Source of the DNA: Limnohabitans sp. 63ED37-2
GTDB taxonomy: Bacteria > Pseudomonadota > Gammaproteobacteria > Burkholderiales > Burkholderiaceae_C
Reading direction: 5' to 3'
Assembly: GCF_001412535.1 (NCBI RefSeq)
Contig: NZ_CP011774.1
Location: 1,855,501 to 1,919,500, forward strand
DNA length: 64,000 nucleotides
Shown here: positions 18,436 to 27,076 of the stretch, piece by piece
Numbering within the stretch: the stretch's first letter is position 1
Layout of the letters: each line of letters starts with the position of its first letter
The notes under the pieces: model-generated
The model's input: the letters and a program-made list of their open reading frames with translations, nothing else
Databases searched by the model: none
What the model was told of the DNA's origin: nothing
Position numbers and translations under genes: made by a program

Positions 18436-18687
18436 ATGAAAGCTTCCACCAATGCGTCTTTGCCGCCGACTGCAATTCCAGCAGAAACGCGCGGGCCCGA
18501 TTGCTGGAAATGTGAATACTTAAAGATGACTTATTTGCGTGCTGCGCCGTACAGCTGCAATTTGATGGGCTTCAGGTCCAGGTGGCTCCCCTCTTTGGAG
18601 GTGCTCAGAGCCGACGGAGAATTCTGCAGAGGCTTCACACCCAAAGCCACAAAGCCATTGAGACCCACGATCAACATCCGAGCTTGA
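18436..18687 (+). CDS. small four-cysteine protein, 83 aa
   Basis: The protein contains CWKC (about residues 23-26), a third Cys in PYSCNLMGF (about 41) and a fourth in EFCRGF (about 64). The core pattern C-x2-C ... P-x2-C-x2-MGF-x-S ... LPSLEVLRADG-x2-C-x-GF looks like conserved small proteins I recall from Burkholderiales genomes, without known function. Four cysteines suggest a metal site. The start lacks a strong ribosome site. It lies between flagellin and fliH on the same strand, so it probably belongs to the flagellar transcript. Function unknown. Confidence 0.62.
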   Translation: MKASTNASLPPTAIPAETRGPDCWKCEYLKMTYLRAAPYSCNLMGFRSRWLPSLEVLRADGEFCRGFTPKATKPLRPTINIRA

Positions 18688-18745
18688 CTGGATTTCAAGC
18701 CCCGAACCAGCCACTCAACGCCTCCCCATCTTTGCAATTTGTGAA

Positions 18746-19906
18746 ATGACTCAAGCAGAAACCAACAAATTGCAATGGAAGTCAGATCCGCTTCTCATGG
18801 GCAAAAAGCACAAAGCTGCCTTTGCTCAAACATCTTGGGATCAATCCAAAGAACGAAAATTTGGCTCTTGGACGCCTGAAAGTAACGCCAAGCACGGCGA
18901 GGAACTTTTTCAGAGCGACCTGCCCCAATCCGCGCCCACCGATCCATCGGCGCAATCGGGCGACCAGGCCCAGACCTCTGACACCAACTCTGGTGACTCT
19001 TCTGCCACGGAATCGGTCCACCACAGCCACTCCCCCAACGGCAGCGCCCTACCCCCATCGCCCGTGTCGAGTGCACCAGTTGTTTTGACCGAACTGAACG
19101 AGCAACAGATCAGAATTGCCCGCCAACAGGGCTATGTTCAGGGCCTCAAAGACGGCATGGCCAAAACTTTGCACGATCTGGAGACGGAACGCGCCAAAGA
19201 AAGAGAGCTGATTCAAACCATCACCAGCGAATTGGCCGCGCTGCAAAATGATGCCACCCGCCAATTTGAGCCCCTCAGAAAACTGTCATTGCACATTGCA
19301 GAGCAACTGGTGCGGGGTGAATTGTCAACCTCAGGCGAGGCGGTGGAGCGTTTGGTCAAAGCCTGTGTGGCCGACTTGAATGGCCAGGAAAATGGCATCA
19401 ACGTGTCGCTCAACCCCAGTGATCTGGAGCGGGTTCAGCCCTTGCTCAAAAACAACGAGCCCCCGTTGCATTTGCAGCCTGACATGTCCTTGCGGCCAGG
19501 CAGCGTGCGGGTGCGCTGCAACGACACGGTGATCGAGGACCTGATCGACCACAGACTGGAAGGCCTGGCAAGGCAACTGCTTTCCGAGCCCGATCCGTGG
19601 CTCAAGAATGCGTCAAGACTGACCGGCTCCCAAGTGGAATCGGTGCCGTCGTCTTTCGCAGAACGCAAGAAAACGGCGATTGACCCAGAAATTGACGATG
19701 TGATGGAAAAAGCGCCCATCTCAACCGCTCAAGACATTGAAGAGGTGCAGACACCTGTACCGACACCTTTGCCGACAGAAGAAGCTGCAGCGCCAGAAAC
19801 CACAGCGCAAGAAGCACCTGCTGCGATGGAAGAACCTGCACCAATAGCCCCTGCTGCAACCGAACCAGCTCCCGCCAACCCTGAAGGCGATCAAGCGTAT
19901 CTGTAA
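18746..19906 (+). CDS. fliH: flagellar export regulator FliH, with extended tail
   Basis: FliH binds the ATPase FliI at the flagellar export gate. The N-terminal 110 residues are polar and disordered-looking. The FliH region spans about residues 115-285: QQIRIARQQGYVQGLKDGMAKT, a coiled coil, LSLHIAEQLVRGEL, then GSVRVRCNDTVIEDLIDHRL. About 90 residues of Pro/Glu/Ala-rich tail follow, which the usual roughly 230-residue FliH lacks. The gene normally sits between fliG and fliI. Here that place is empty and fliH lies upstream, beyond the sigma-54 regulator. The ATG at 18746 has a poor ribosome site; an internal ATG at 18797 is an alternative. Confidence 0.85.
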   Translation: MTQAETNKLQWKSDPLLMGKKHKAAFAQTSWDQSKERKFGSWTPESNAKHGEELFQSDLPQSAPTDPSAQSGDQAQTSDTNSGDSSATESVHHSHSPNGSALPPSPVSSAPVVLTELNEQQIRIARQQGYVQGLKDGMAKTLHDLETERAKERELIQTITSELAALQNDATRQFEPLRKLSLHIAEQLVRGELSTSGEAVERLVKACVADLNGQENGINVSLNPSDLERVQPLLKNNEPPLHLQPDMSLRPGSVRVRCNDTVIEDLIDHRLEGLARQLLSEPDPWLKNASRLTGSQVESVPSSFAERKKTAIDPEIDDVMEKAPISTAQDIEEVQTPVPTPLPTEEAAAPETTAQEAPAAMEEPAPIAPAATEPAPANPEGDQAYL

Positions 19907-20030
19907 CGATGGGCAGCCATCTGCAACGCTGTCAATCTTCCGTCTGGGCCTGTCGACTTTCCGGTTTCTATAAATATATTTAAAGTATTCATTTAAAAAT
20001 AATTAAATCATTTTAAGGTTCATAAATTTC

Positions 20031-20046
20031 TGGCACGAGGGTTGCT
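20031..20046 (+). promoter_or_regulatory. sigma-54 promoter of the flagellar regulator
   Basis: TGGCACG-N4-TTGCT is a full match to the RpoN consensus. Transcription would start near 20057, giving a leader of about 20 bases before the GTG at 20079. The roughly 170 bases between fliH and the gene are AT-rich in the promoter-proximal part. Confidence 0.88.
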
Positions 20047-20078
20047 TTACACATTGAAACGAAATGTGAGGCCACTCT

Positions 20079-21638
20079 GTGAAGCCAACTGCTGCATCTA
20101 CCCCTCTGGCCCTTTGGCTGGACCCTGAAACACCGCTGAGCCCCGAGCACAGCCAAGCCCTGCACAACAGTGGCTGGGCTTTGATGCCCATCCACACGCT
20201 GGACATGTTGTTGTCACAAGCGGCCGATGCTGCCATCGTGGTTCTGCACCTGGGTGTTGACATGACACGACTGAAGGCGGTGCAGCAACTGCTGCAAGAG
20301 GCAGGCCTGAGTCTGCCTGTGGTGGCACGCGTTGACCGACATGAATTGGAGTTGGCCGTGGAAGCGAGCCGTTGTGGCGCCATGGCCGTGCTGGCCAGCG
20401 ACGATGTGCGCCCCGCCTCTTGGTTGCGTCTGCACAACCACCTGAGCCCCAACCCTGCACGCCCCACCGTTCAACCCATGCGCAGCGTGGTGTTTGTGGA
20501 CCCGGCCAGCCAGCACCTGCTGGCATTGGCCAAAAAAGTGGCGCAAGCCGAAGTCACCGCCTTGCTGGTGGGCCCCACGGGTTCGGGCAAAGAAGTGCTG
20601 GCGCGTGTGTTGCACGAAGCCTCGGGCCGAGCCCGCGGCCCCTTTGTGGCACTCAACTGCGCGGCCATGCCAGACAACCTGATCGAAGACATGTTGTTTG
20701 GTCATGAAAAAGGCGCTTTCACGGGCGCCCACCGCGAACAAAAAGGCCTGTTCGAGCAGGCCCAGGGTGGCACCTTGTTTCTGGATGAAATTGGCGAAAT
20801 GCCCATGCATCTGCAAAGCAAATTGTTGCGCGTGCTGCAAGAGCGCCAGCTCACTCGCCTGGGCGGTCAAGCCACCATCCAATTGAATGTGCGCATCGTG
20901 GCGGCCACCAACAAAGACCTCAAGAAAGCCATTGTGGAGCGCGAGTTCCGCGAGGACTTGTATTACCGCATCGCCACCTTCCGTATGCGTTTGCTGCCCC
21001 TGTGTGAGCGCCCTGGCGACATCATTCCGCTGGCCATGCAATGCCTGCTGCAGCATGACAACAAGCCCTGGCAACTGCACCCACATGCGCAGGCCCAGTT
21101 GATGCAATACCCCTGGCCCGGCAATGTGCGCGAGTTGGAAAATGTGATGCGCCGTGCCATGGTGCTGTGCACCGACCATGTGGTGACCCCCGCGCACCTG
21201 ATGTTTGACGATTGGTTGACAAGCGCTGTCGTGATCCCAGCTACATCACACAGCACGCCCCACGAAGCCTTTGTGGCGTCGCGGACTGTCGACATGGAAG
21301 ACATGAGCCATAACGCTTGCGCCACCCGAAGCGATGGTGAGCACCCCAGCGTTGGCACCCCAGAAAACGCGCCAGCTGATGAAGCCCCTGCCTGGACAGC
21401 CATGGCCAATCGCTCAACCAACGCCACCTGGACCGTGCCCACCCCAGTGGCTGCGCCCAGCGCCACCGACCTGCAAAGCGCGGCCCGCATGAACGAACAC
21501 CAAGTGATCATGGCCACGCTGGCCGCAACGCCCAGCAAAACCGAGGCCGCCAAACGCCTGGGCATCAGCCCCCGCACCTTGCGATACAAGCTGGCCCAGT
21601 TGCGTGAGCACGGTCTGAGCATGGCCAACGCCTACTGA
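20079..21638 (+). CDS. sigma-54-dependent flagellar transcription activator (FleQ/FlrC-like)
   Basis: The AAA+ domain (about residues 134-365) has Walker A GPTGSGKE, the sigma-54 contact loop GAFTGA, Walker B GGTLFLDEIGEM and the arginine-finger region REDLYYRI. A Fis-type helix-turn-helix closes the protein (TEAAKRLGISPRTLRYKLAQL). The N-terminal 125 residues look like a receiver domain, but the strand that should end in the phosphorylated Asp reads IVVLHLG, so phosphorylation is unlikely, as in FleQ. A long Ala/Thr/Pro linker separates AAA+ and HTH. The GTG start at 20079 has GAGG upstream and suits the short sigma-54 leader. It overlaps fliE and probably activates the flagellar sigma-54 promoters here, including its own. 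Confidence 0.9.
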   Translation: MKPTAASTPLALWLDPETPLSPEHSQALHNSGWALMPIHTLDMLLSQAADAAIVVLHLGVDMTRLKAVQQLLQEAGLSLPVVARVDRHELELAVEASRCGAMAVLASDDVRPASWLRLHNHLSPNPARPTVQPMRSVVFVDPASQHLLALAKKVAQAEVTALLVGPTGSGKEVLARVLHEASGRARGPFVALNCAAMPDNLIEDMLFGHEKGAFTGAHREQKGLFEQAQGGTLFLDEIGEMPMHLQSKLLRVLQERQLTRLGGQATIQLNVRIVAATNKDLKKAIVEREFREDLYYRIATFRMRLLPLCERPGDIIPLAMQCLLQHDNKPWQLHPHAQAQLMQYPWPGNVRELENVMRRAMVLCTDHVVTPAHLMFDDWLTSAVVIPATSHSTPHEAFVASRTVDMEDMSHNACATRSDGEHPSVGTPENAPADEAPAWTAMANRSTNATWTVPTPVAAPSATDLQSAARMNEHQVIMATLAATPSKTEAAKRLGISPRTLRYKLAQLREHGLSMANAY

Positions 21639-21649
21639 TGGAGCCTCGC

Positions 21650-22009
21650 ATGATCGACAAAGCCATCTCTCCTGCCAGCATCCAGTCGATGCTGCAAACC
21701 TTGCGCAGCCACCAGGCCCAAGCCTCGGGACCGATGCAGGGCCTGCCCAGCACGGCGGACGCCATCGGCGGCGCTGGCGGCGCGGGCAAAACCGGGTTTT
21801 CTGAATTGGTGTCGGGCGCCCTGGGGCAAGTCAACCAGTTGCAAGTGCAATCTTCTGAGATGCGCAACGCCTTTGACCGCGGCGAAGACATCGCCCTGAC
21901 CGATGTGGTGCTGGGCATGCAGAAATCGTCCTTGGCTTTCGAGGCCACCTTGCAGGTGCGCAACAAAGTGCTCAAGGCCTACGAAGACATCTTGAACATG
22001 CCTGTCTGA
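21650..22009 (+). CDS. fliE: flagellar hook-basal body protein FliE
   Basis: FliE joins the MS ring to the rod. The C-terminal half is diagnostic: FSELVSGALGQVNQLQ, then GEDIALTDVVLGMQKSSLAFEA and LQVRNKVLKAYEDILNMPV. The ATG at 21650 (MIDKAI) has GGAG six bases upstream; an ATG at 21638 overlaps the regulator's stop (TGATG) and would add four residues. Length of 119 fits the family. A Gly/Ala-rich stretch lies near residue 40. It is first of the fliE-F-G-I-J run. Confidence 0.95.
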   Translation: MIDKAISPASIQSMLQTLRSHQAQASGPMQGLPSTADAIGGAGGAGKTGFSELVSGALGQVNQLQVQSSEMRNAFDRGEDIALTDVVLGMQKSSLAFEATLQVRNKVLKAYEDILNMPV

Positions 22010-22034
22010 TCCACCGAACTGAAGAAGAACAACC

Positions 22035-23906
22035 ATGGCTACAGCAAGCGCAGCAATGAACACAGGCATGATCACCATGCCTTCGGGCGGTGACAACACC
22101 CCAGCCACCGTCGGGGGCAACTCCACGGCGGTGGCCACCACGGCAACGGGAAACCCTGGCGGCAATGGGGCAGGCAACGGTGCAGCCACGGGCACAGGCC
22201 TGAGCCCCTGGAGCACCAAGGGCCTTTCTGAGTCCTTCAGCACCATGGTCAACCAACCCTCGGTCCGCCGAGTTTTGCCGCTGATCGTGATGCTCATCGT
22301 GTTGGTCATTTTTGGACTGACCTATTCCTGGATGAACGTGACGCCTTATCGTCCCGTGATGCCTGGTTTGCAAGAGGCCGACCAGCAAAAAGCGTACGAA
22401 ACGCTCAAGACCGCGAACTTCAACCCCAAGATCGACCCGGCCACCGGCCAACTCACCGTTCCCAGCCCGCGCTTTCATGAGGCCCGCATCTTATTGGCCT
22501 CGCAAGGTTTGCCCAAGGCAGGCGCCACCGGCCTGGACGGTCTGAAAGAGCAGTCCTCCATGACCACCAGCCAGTTCATGGAGCAAGTGAAAGTGAATGC
22601 GGCCATGGAGCAGGAGCTGGCCCGCAGCATCATGCAAATTGGCAGCGTGCAAAGTGCCCGTGTCCATCTGGCCACGCCCAAGCAAAGCGTTTTTGTGCGC
22701 GACCGCACGCCCCCCAAAGCCTCCGTGGTGTTGGCACCCTACCCTGGCCGCGCCGTGTCGGCTTCGCAGGTGCAGGCCATCGTGCATTTGGTCTCGTCCA
22801 GCGTGCCTTACTTGGCCCCAGACCATGTCACCGTGGTCGACAACGTGGGCAAGCTGATGACGGAATCGGCCACTGAGCAAAAGCTTGGCCTGACATCTGC
22901 ACAAGAGCAGCACAAGCAGCACCTAGAAGAGGTCTACCGCGGCCGGATCATGCAGATCCTGTCGCCGATGGTGGGCGAAGCCAATGTGCGCTCACAAGTG
23001 AACTTGTCGCTGGATTTCACTCAGATCGAAAGCACCACCGAAGACTTTGACAACAAAGACAAAGGCCCACGCACCCGTTCGGAAGTGTTGGCCGAAGACC
23101 GCGCTGCCAACCGTGCCGCTGAAGGCATTCCGGGCGCACTGGCCAACAGCCCTCCAGCCGATCCCACCACCAGCAACAACACCCAGGTGGATGCCAACAA
23201 AGGCCAAGGCGAATCGGGCAGCAAACTCAGCAGCCGATCGACCCGCAACTTTGAACTCGACCGCACCGTTCGCCATGTGCGCAACGCCAGCGGTGGTGTG
23301 ATGAAAGTCAGTGTGGCGGTGGTCGTGAACGAGCGCCCTGCTCCACCTCCTGCCAAAGACGCGCCTGCGGTGCCCAACGCCCCCACCAGCGTGCCCTACA
23401 CCCCCCAAGAGCTGGACCAAATGCTGCAGGTGGTGCGTGGTGTGGTGGGCTTTGACCCCCAACGGGGTGACAACGTGTCGGTGGTACCGGCCAAGTTTGA
23501 ACCCATTGCCAACATGGAAACCATTCCGTGGTACCTCGAAGATGCGGTGCAGACCGCCATCAAGAGCGGCTTGGTGGCCATCAGCTTCATCGTATTCATG
23601 CTGATCGTGGTACGCCCCATCATGCGCAACATCTACGAATCGAATGCCGCCACCCAGGAACAGGCCAAGGCCGCACTCAGCGATGGCGAATTGAGCGAAG
23701 ACGACATGCGCATGATTCAGATTGGCGAAGGCGACAGCCTGCAAGAGATCAAGGCCAAGCTCAAGCCCAAGAAGTCGAGCATCTCGATGGACATGCTGGA
23801 CACCGCCAACACCTACGACGACAAGGTGGCCCTCATCCGAATGCTGGTGGCCGAAGACTCAGGCCGTGTGGCCAACGTGCTCAAGGGCATGATCAAGGTC
23901 AACTGA
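22035..23906 (+). CDS. fliF: flagellar MS-ring protein FliF
   Basis: FliF forms the membrane ring at the base of the flagellum. The 623-residue protein has a Gly/Ala/Thr-rich N-terminal 60 residues, a first membrane helix at about 75-98 (VLPLIVMLIVLVIFGL), ring-building domains (FHEARILLASQGLP, SARVHLATPKQSVFVRDR, ASVVLAPYPGR) and a second helix at about 513-531 (LVAISFIVFMLIVV). The cytoplasmic tail ends in VALIRMLVAEDSGRVANVLK, the FliG-binding region. It starts 25 bases after fliE. Confidence 0.97.
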   Translation: MATASAAMNTGMITMPSGGDNTPATVGGNSTAVATTATGNPGGNGAGNGAATGTGLSPWSTKGLSESFSTMVNQPSVRRVLPLIVMLIVLVIFGLTYSWMNVTPYRPVMPGLQEADQQKAYETLKTANFNPKIDPATGQLTVPSPRFHEARILLASQGLPKAGATGLDGLKEQSSMTTSQFMEQVKVNAAMEQELARSIMQIGSVQSARVHLATPKQSVFVRDRTPPKASVVLAPYPGRAVSASQVQAIVHLVSSSVPYLAPDHVTVVDNVGKLMTESATEQKLGLTSAQEQHKQHLEEVYRGRIMQILSPMVGEANVRSQVNLSLDFTQIESTTEDFDNKDKGPRTRSEVLAEDRAANRAAEGIPGALANSPPADPTTSNNTQVDANKGQGESGSKLSSRSTRNFELDRTVRHVRNASGGVMKVSVAVVVNERPAPPPAKDAPAVPNAPTSVPYTPQELDQMLQVVRGVVGFDPQRGDNVSVVPAKFEPIANMETIPWYLEDAVQTAIKSGLVAISFIVFMLIVVRPIMRNIYESNAATQEQAKAALSDGELSEDDMRMIQIGEGDSLQEIKAKLKPKKSSISMDMLDTANTYDDKVALIRMLVAEDSGRVANVLKGMIKVN

Positions 23907-23928
23907 AGCAGATCAAGGAAATAACCAC

Positions 23929-25032
23929 ATGGCTACCGCTAAACCAGACGACAAAGACGCCAAGAACGACAAGGACGCGGCGGCCGCGCCTGCCGGCAAT
24001 GTGCCCGTCCCGATGACCGAAGAATTGGCCCGGGAACTGGCCGAGTTGACCGGTACCCAACGCGCAGCGGTGTTGATGCTGCTGCTCGGTGAGCAACAGG
24101 CCTCCGAAATCATCCGCTTCATGAACCCCAAAGAAGTCCAGTCTCTGGGTGCGGCGATGGTCTCGGTCTCGGACTTGTCCCAAGAGGCGGTGAACATCGT
24201 TCTGGACGAGTTCGTGACCTTGCTGAAGAAACAAACCAGCCTGGGTCTGGGCACTGGCGACTACGTTGAGAAAGTGCTCAAACGTGCCCTGGGTGACGAC
24301 AAGGCGGCCTCGGTGCTCAGCCGCATCATGCCGGGCCAAGGCAGCAAGGGCCTGGAAATTTTGAAGTGGATGGATGCACGCTCGATTGCCGAGATGATCC
24401 GAGGCGAACACCCGCAGGTGGTGGCCATCATTTTGTCGGTGCTCGAATACACCGTAGCGGCCGACGTGCTGAACTTTTTGCCAGGCGAGTCGCGCCCGGA
24501 AATCATCCAGCGTATTGCCAGCTTGGAGACGGTGCAACCGTCGGCCATGGAAGAGTTGGAACAAATCATGATGAAGCAGTTCGCCACGAACTCCTCGTCC
24601 AAATCGTCCAGCTTCGGTGGTGTCAAGGCCGCGGCCCAGATCATGAACTCGGTCAAGGTCGAGCTGGAAGGCTCCATCATGGCCGGTCTGTCGCAGATCG
24701 ACGCCGACTTGATGCAGCGCATCCAGGACAACATGTTCACCTTCGAGAACCTGGTGAGTGTCGACAACCGAGGCATCCAAGCCATCATGCGCACGGCCGA
24801 GCCCGACCTGTTGATGGTGGCCTTGAAAGGCGCACCCGATTACGTCAAAGACAAATTCTTGGACAACATGTCTGCGCGTGCCCGCGTCATGTTTGTCGAC
24901 GACATGGAGGCCAAAGGCCCTCTGCGCATCACCGAAGTGGAAGAAGCCCAGAAGAACGTCATGCGCCTGGCACGCAAGCTGTCCGATGCGGGCGAGCTGG
25001 TGCTGGCTGGAGGCGGCGATGGCTTCGTTTAA
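23929..25032 (+). CDS. fliG: flagellar motor switch protein FliG
   Basis: FliG is the rotor protein that couples stator torque and switching. The 367-residue protein has a Lys/Asp/Ala-rich N-terminal extension of about 25 residues, then TGTQRAAVLMLLLGEQQASEII, the conserved middle-domain GEHPQVVAIILSVL and a C-terminal domain with DLMQRIQDNMFTFENLV and SARARVMFVDDMEAKGP, which carries the charged torque helix. Ribosome site AAGGA. It follows fliF closely. fliH, usually next, is absent here. Confidence 0.97.
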   Translation: MATAKPDDKDAKNDKDAAAAPAGNVPVPMTEELARELAELTGTQRAAVLMLLLGEQQASEIIRFMNPKEVQSLGAAMVSVSDLSQEAVNIVLDEFVTLLKKQTSLGLGTGDYVEKVLKRALGDDKAASVLSRIMPGQGSKGLEILKWMDARSIAEMIRGEHPQVVAIILSVLEYTVAADVLNFLPGESRPEIIQRIASLETVQPSAMEELEQIMMKQFATNSSSKSSSFGGVKAAAQIMNSVKVELEGSIMAGLSQIDADLMQRIQDNMFTFENLVSVDNRGIQAIMRTAEPDLLMVALKGAPDYVKDKFLDNMSARARVMFVDDMEAKGPLRITEVEEAQKNVMRLARKLSDAGELVLAGGGDGFV

Positions 25033-25068
25033 ACCCATGAGCTCTGGTGCCCGTGACGGGATCGCCTC

Positions 25069-26388
25069 ATGAATTTTGATGCCGAAGTCGGTCAACTGGT
25101 CGCCAATCTGCACGCACCTACCCCCCAACGCAGCGGCACTCTGGCACGCTTGGTGGGCATGCGGCTTGAGACGCGCGGCCTGATGGCGCCTTTGGGCGCT
25201 TGCTGCGAAGTGGTGGGCCAATTTGGCCACCGCGTCGAAGCCGAGGTGGTGGGCTTCAACGATTCAACGCTTTACCTTTTGCCCTTCACCGAGCCCCAGG
25301 GCATTGGGCCGGGCGCCAGAGTCAGTGTGCTCAGCCACACCTCGCAAGTGGCATTGGGCCCCGAACTTTTAGGCCGAATCCTGGACGGCCGAGGCTTGCC
25401 ACTGGACGGCAAACCGGCCCCCCAATGCAGTGATGTGCTCAGCCTGCAGGGGCGGCCGATCAACCCCATGGAACGCGGCCCCATCAAGGAGGTGCTGGAC
25501 GTGGGCGTCAAAGCCATCAACGGCATGCTGACGATTGGCAGGGGCCAACGCTTGGGCTTGGTCGCAGGCTCGGGTGTTGGCAAAAGCGTGCTGCTGGGGA
25601 TGATGACCCGCTTCACCGAAGCCGATGTGGTGGTCATTGGCCTGATTGGCGAACGCGGCCGTGAGGTGCAAGCGTTCATCGAGGAATCCTTGGGCCCGGT
25701 CGGTCTGGCCAAGTCGGTGTTGATTGCCGCACCCGCCAACGAGTCGCCCGTGTTGCGCCTCAAAGCCACCCACATGACCCACGTCATTGCCGAATACTTT
25801 CGCGACCAAGGCAAAAACGTTTTGATGCTGGTGGACAGCCTGACCCGCGTGGCGCACGCCCAACGCGAAATTGGTCTGGCCGTGGGCGAGCCGCCTACCG
25901 CCAAGGGCTACCCCCCCTCGGTGTTTGCGCTGTTGCCCAACCTGATTGAACGCGCTGGTGTGGGCCGCCACGGCGTGGGCTCCATCACCGCCATTTACAC
26001 CGTGCTGGCCGAAGGCGACGACGCCAACGACCCGATTGTGGACATCGCCCGCGCCTCGCTCGACGGACAAGTGATGCTGTCGCGAAAACTGGCCGATGCT
26101 GCGCACTACCCCGCGATTGACCTCAATGGCTCGATTTCGCGCGTCATGCAGAACCTGCTCTCGCCCGAAGACCACAAGCTGGCCAACCGTTTTCGCAGGC
26201 TGTGGTCGCTGTACCAGCAAAACCAGGACCTGATTCAAGTGGGCGCCTATGAAGCGGGCACCAACCACGAGCTGGACCAGGCCATCCGACTGCGCCCCGC
26301 CATGGAAAGCTTTTTGCAGCAAGACATGCACACCAGCTTGGATGCGCAAACCACACGCCACGAAGTTCAAGCCCTGATGGCCCAATAA
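25069..26388 (+). CDS. fliI: flagellar export ATPase FliI
   Basis: FliI is the cytoplasmic ATPase of the flagellar type III export apparatus. Walker A is GSGVGKSVLLGMM at about residue 168, Walker B is NVLMLVDSLTRVAHAQREIGL, and the family signature PPSVFALLPNLIERAG is present. Length of 439 is usual. The region before the ATG has no good ribosome site, which suggests coupling to fliG 36 bases upstream. Its partner FliH is encoded about 6 kb upstream. Confidence 0.97.
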   Translation: MNFDAEVGQLVANLHAPTPQRSGTLARLVGMRLETRGLMAPLGACCEVVGQFGHRVEAEVVGFNDSTLYLLPFTEPQGIGPGARVSVLSHTSQVALGPELLGRILDGRGLPLDGKPAPQCSDVLSLQGRPINPMERGPIKEVLDVGVKAINGMLTIGRGQRLGLVAGSGVGKSVLLGMMTRFTEADVVVIGLIGERGREVQAFIEESLGPVGLAKSVLIAAPANESPVLRLKATHMTHVIAEYFRDQGKNVLMLVDSLTRVAHAQREIGLAVGEPPTAKGYPPSVFALLPNLIERAGVGRHGVGSITAIYTVLAEGDDANDPIVDIARASLDGQVMLSRKLADAAHYPAIDLNGSISRVMQNLLSPEDHKLANRFRRLWSLYQQNQDLIQVGAYEAGTNHELDQAIRLRPAMESFLQQDMHTSLDAQTTRHEVQALMAQ

Positions 26389-26402
26389 CCCAAGGAAAAA
26401 TC

Positions 26403-26852
26403 ATGCGTCAAGCGCGAGCCTGCTGGCCTGTACTGGTCAAAAAAGCCAACGACGAAGTCATCCAATTGCAAACCGAATTGGGTCAGGCCCTGGCACGAGT
26501 GGACCAACTGCAAGCCAGCCACCAAAGGCTTTGCAATATGTACGACGAATACCGGCTCAAAGAACAACACACCCAAACCGAGGCCTTGGGCATGCAGGCC
26601 AGTGTGAACCAACGCCAGTTCATGGTCCAGCTGCTTAACCTGCAGCAGCGTGTGGCGCTGGATTTGAGCAAAGCCCAATCCACCGTGGCGGAATTGCGCA
26701 AGAAAAGGATTCTGGCCGACATTGAGCTGCAAAAAATGCAGGCCCTGGAAGAACAAGATCAGCTCGCCGTCAGACGCGACCAGCAAAAACACGAACAACG
26801 CCAGTTGGATGAGCTCGGGGTTCGCCAGTTCAACCTGCGCCTGCAGTCTTGA
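26403..26852 (+). CDS. fliJ: flagellar export chaperone FliJ
   Basis: FliJ is a small coiled-coil protein that bridges the FliI ring and the export gate. The 149 residues are nearly all helical and charged, with long Gln/Leu/Glu runs (VIQLQTELGQALARVDQLQA, QRDQQKHEQRQLDEL-like C-terminus). Position 14 bases after fliI supports it. The N-terminus (MRQARACWPVLVKKAND) is slightly unusual but matches the family's start in polarity. The 224 bases after it hold only a small hairpin (27025-27042). Confidence 0.88.
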   Translation: MRQARACWPVLVKKANDEVIQLQTELGQALARVDQLQASHQRLCNMYDEYRLKEQHTQTEALGMQASVNQRQFMVQLLNLQQRVALDLSKAQSTVAELRKKRILADIELQKMQALEEQDQLAVRRDQQKHEQRQLDELGVRQFNLRLQS

Positions 26853-27076
26853 GCGAGCGCCATCGCTTGACCTGGGCTAAACCCTTAGGCATTCGGCCAA
26901 GCCAAGGGGCATTTGGGCCTTGGAGGCAGTCCAAAGGGGTCCCATCGGTTCACATGGCGCATTTTTGATTCAAATCAAAAGACATTTTTCGCTTTGCCGT
27001 CAGTTACTTATCAAATTCATCAATAACGCCAAGCCGGGCGTTAAAATGACCTCACAAGTCATTGAAAGACCTCTCC

